A stretch of 6,190 nt of DNA, from positions 1 through 6,190 of the forward strand of contig CAKPWR010000095.1 in NCBI GenBank assembly GCA_934196725.1. The letters are read 5' to 3'. A model generated the notes under the pieces. That model was given only the letters and a program-made list of their open reading frames with translations. It searched no databases and was not told the DNA's origin. The stretch's first letter is position 1; the number at the start of each line of letters is the position of its first letter. The DNA is from an uncultured Prevotella sp. Its GTDB lineage: Bacteria > Bacteroidota > Bacteroidia > Bacteroidales > Bacteroidaceae. The position numbers and the translations under genes were made by a program. Shown one piece after another: positions 5,972 through 6,190 of the stretch.

Positions 5972-6190
5972 CTAGTCGTGATATTTAATCTGGAAGTAAT
6001 CGAGCAGACGTTTATAGAAGTCCTGTGCAGTAAGACAAGTATCCATCAGATAACCTTTAATGTGATTCCACTCATGCAATCCTCTATAATAAAACATCTT
6101 CAATTCATCTGTTATGATAAATGGAACGATACCATTGCTTAGGCACTCCTTGAACATAATCAGTCGCCCCACTCTTCCATTACCATCTTG
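5972..6190 (-). CDS. Fic family protein, C-terminal part (partial, 5' end outside window)
   Basis: The frame is open from the window edge at 6190 and ends at TAG (5974-5972), giving 72 visible residues. The first ten, QDGNGRVGRL, are the second half of the Fic core motif H-x-F-x-D/E-G-N-G-R-x-x-R, with the phosphate-binding loop G-N-G and both arginines intact; the catalytic histidine lies just outside the window. Fic enzymes usually transfer AMP or another nucleotide-derived group to a hydroxyl of a target protein, so this is probably an AMPylating regulator or a toxin-like protein. The following part (IVPFIITDELKMFYYRGLHEW, here split as IVPFIITDEL and KMFYYRGLHEW) is the usual helical C-terminal end. 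I see no C-terminal S/T-x-x-x-E-G/N inhibitory motif, so it is not an obvious class III Fic; any inhibitory helix would be N-terminal or on a partner outside the window. The GTG at 6172 lies inside the motif and is not a real start. Confidence 0.88.
   Translation of the reverse strand, partial: QDGNGRVGRLIMFKECLSNGIVPFIITDELKMFYYRGLHEWNHIKGYLMDTCLTAQDFYKRLLDYFQIKYHD

Noticed and set aside
6170..6172. GTG as start codon of a 66-aa protein on the minus strand
   Set aside because: The GTG encodes the valine inside the Fic motif DGNGRVGR, and the frame stays open to the window edge, so this is the end of a larger gene.

Overview
The window looks like a piece of chromosome from an anaerobic gut or oral Bacteroidota, most likely Prevotellaceae (a Prevotella/Segatella copri type). 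The clues are a TonB-receptor-like outer-membrane protein with an N-terminal carboxypeptidase-regulatory-like domain directly behind a probable GLPGLI-family protein, a lipoprotein with an acidic stretch right after the lipidated cysteine, TAnnTTTG-type (-7) promoter elements, A-rich translation starts without Shine-Dalgarno sequences, and a secreted GH3 beta-glucosidase. The genus is an inference from style, not from a database match.

Layout. Positions 1-84 are the last 27 codons and stop of a + strand gene, probably a GLPGLI protein. Three bases after that stop, and after a second in-frame TAA, starts an 867-aa outer-membrane beta-barrel protein (88-2691). The two genes form the end of an operon closed by a strong intrinsic terminator (2697-2730). 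An AT-rich gap with one promoter-like element leads to a short monocistronic gene for a 147-aa lipoprotein of unknown function (2862-3305). It converges on the GH3 gene, and a perfect 16-bp inverted repeat (3309-3347) serves as a two-way terminator between them. The GH3 gene (5741-3387, minus strand) encodes a complete 784-aa exported beta-glucosidase-type enzyme with recognisable nucleophile and acid/base motifs. Its 230-bp upstream gap holds a probable promoter, a roughly 90-nt leader with a 14-codon upstream ORF, and a terminator hairpin for the next minus-strand gene. That gene (6190-5972, cut by the window edge) encodes the C-terminal end of a Fic-domain protein beginning inside the catalytic DGNGR motif.

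How the genes relate. The only clear functional pair is the GLPGLI protein plus the receptor-like barrel, a recurrent but functionally uncharacterised envelope module. The lipoprotein, beta-glucosidase and Fic protein each appear to be separate transcription units. There is no SusC/SusD pair or sugar regulator in the window, so the GH3 gene is not visibly part of a polysaccharide utilisation locus. I see no RNA genes, insertion sequences, CRISPR arrays or attachment sites. No gene-free stretch exceeds 300 bases. I did not find a clear new biological system; the most informative oddities are the uncharacterised GLPGLI/barrel pair, the packing of terminator and promoter upstream of the GH3 gene, and the extreme codon bias of the GH3 gene.
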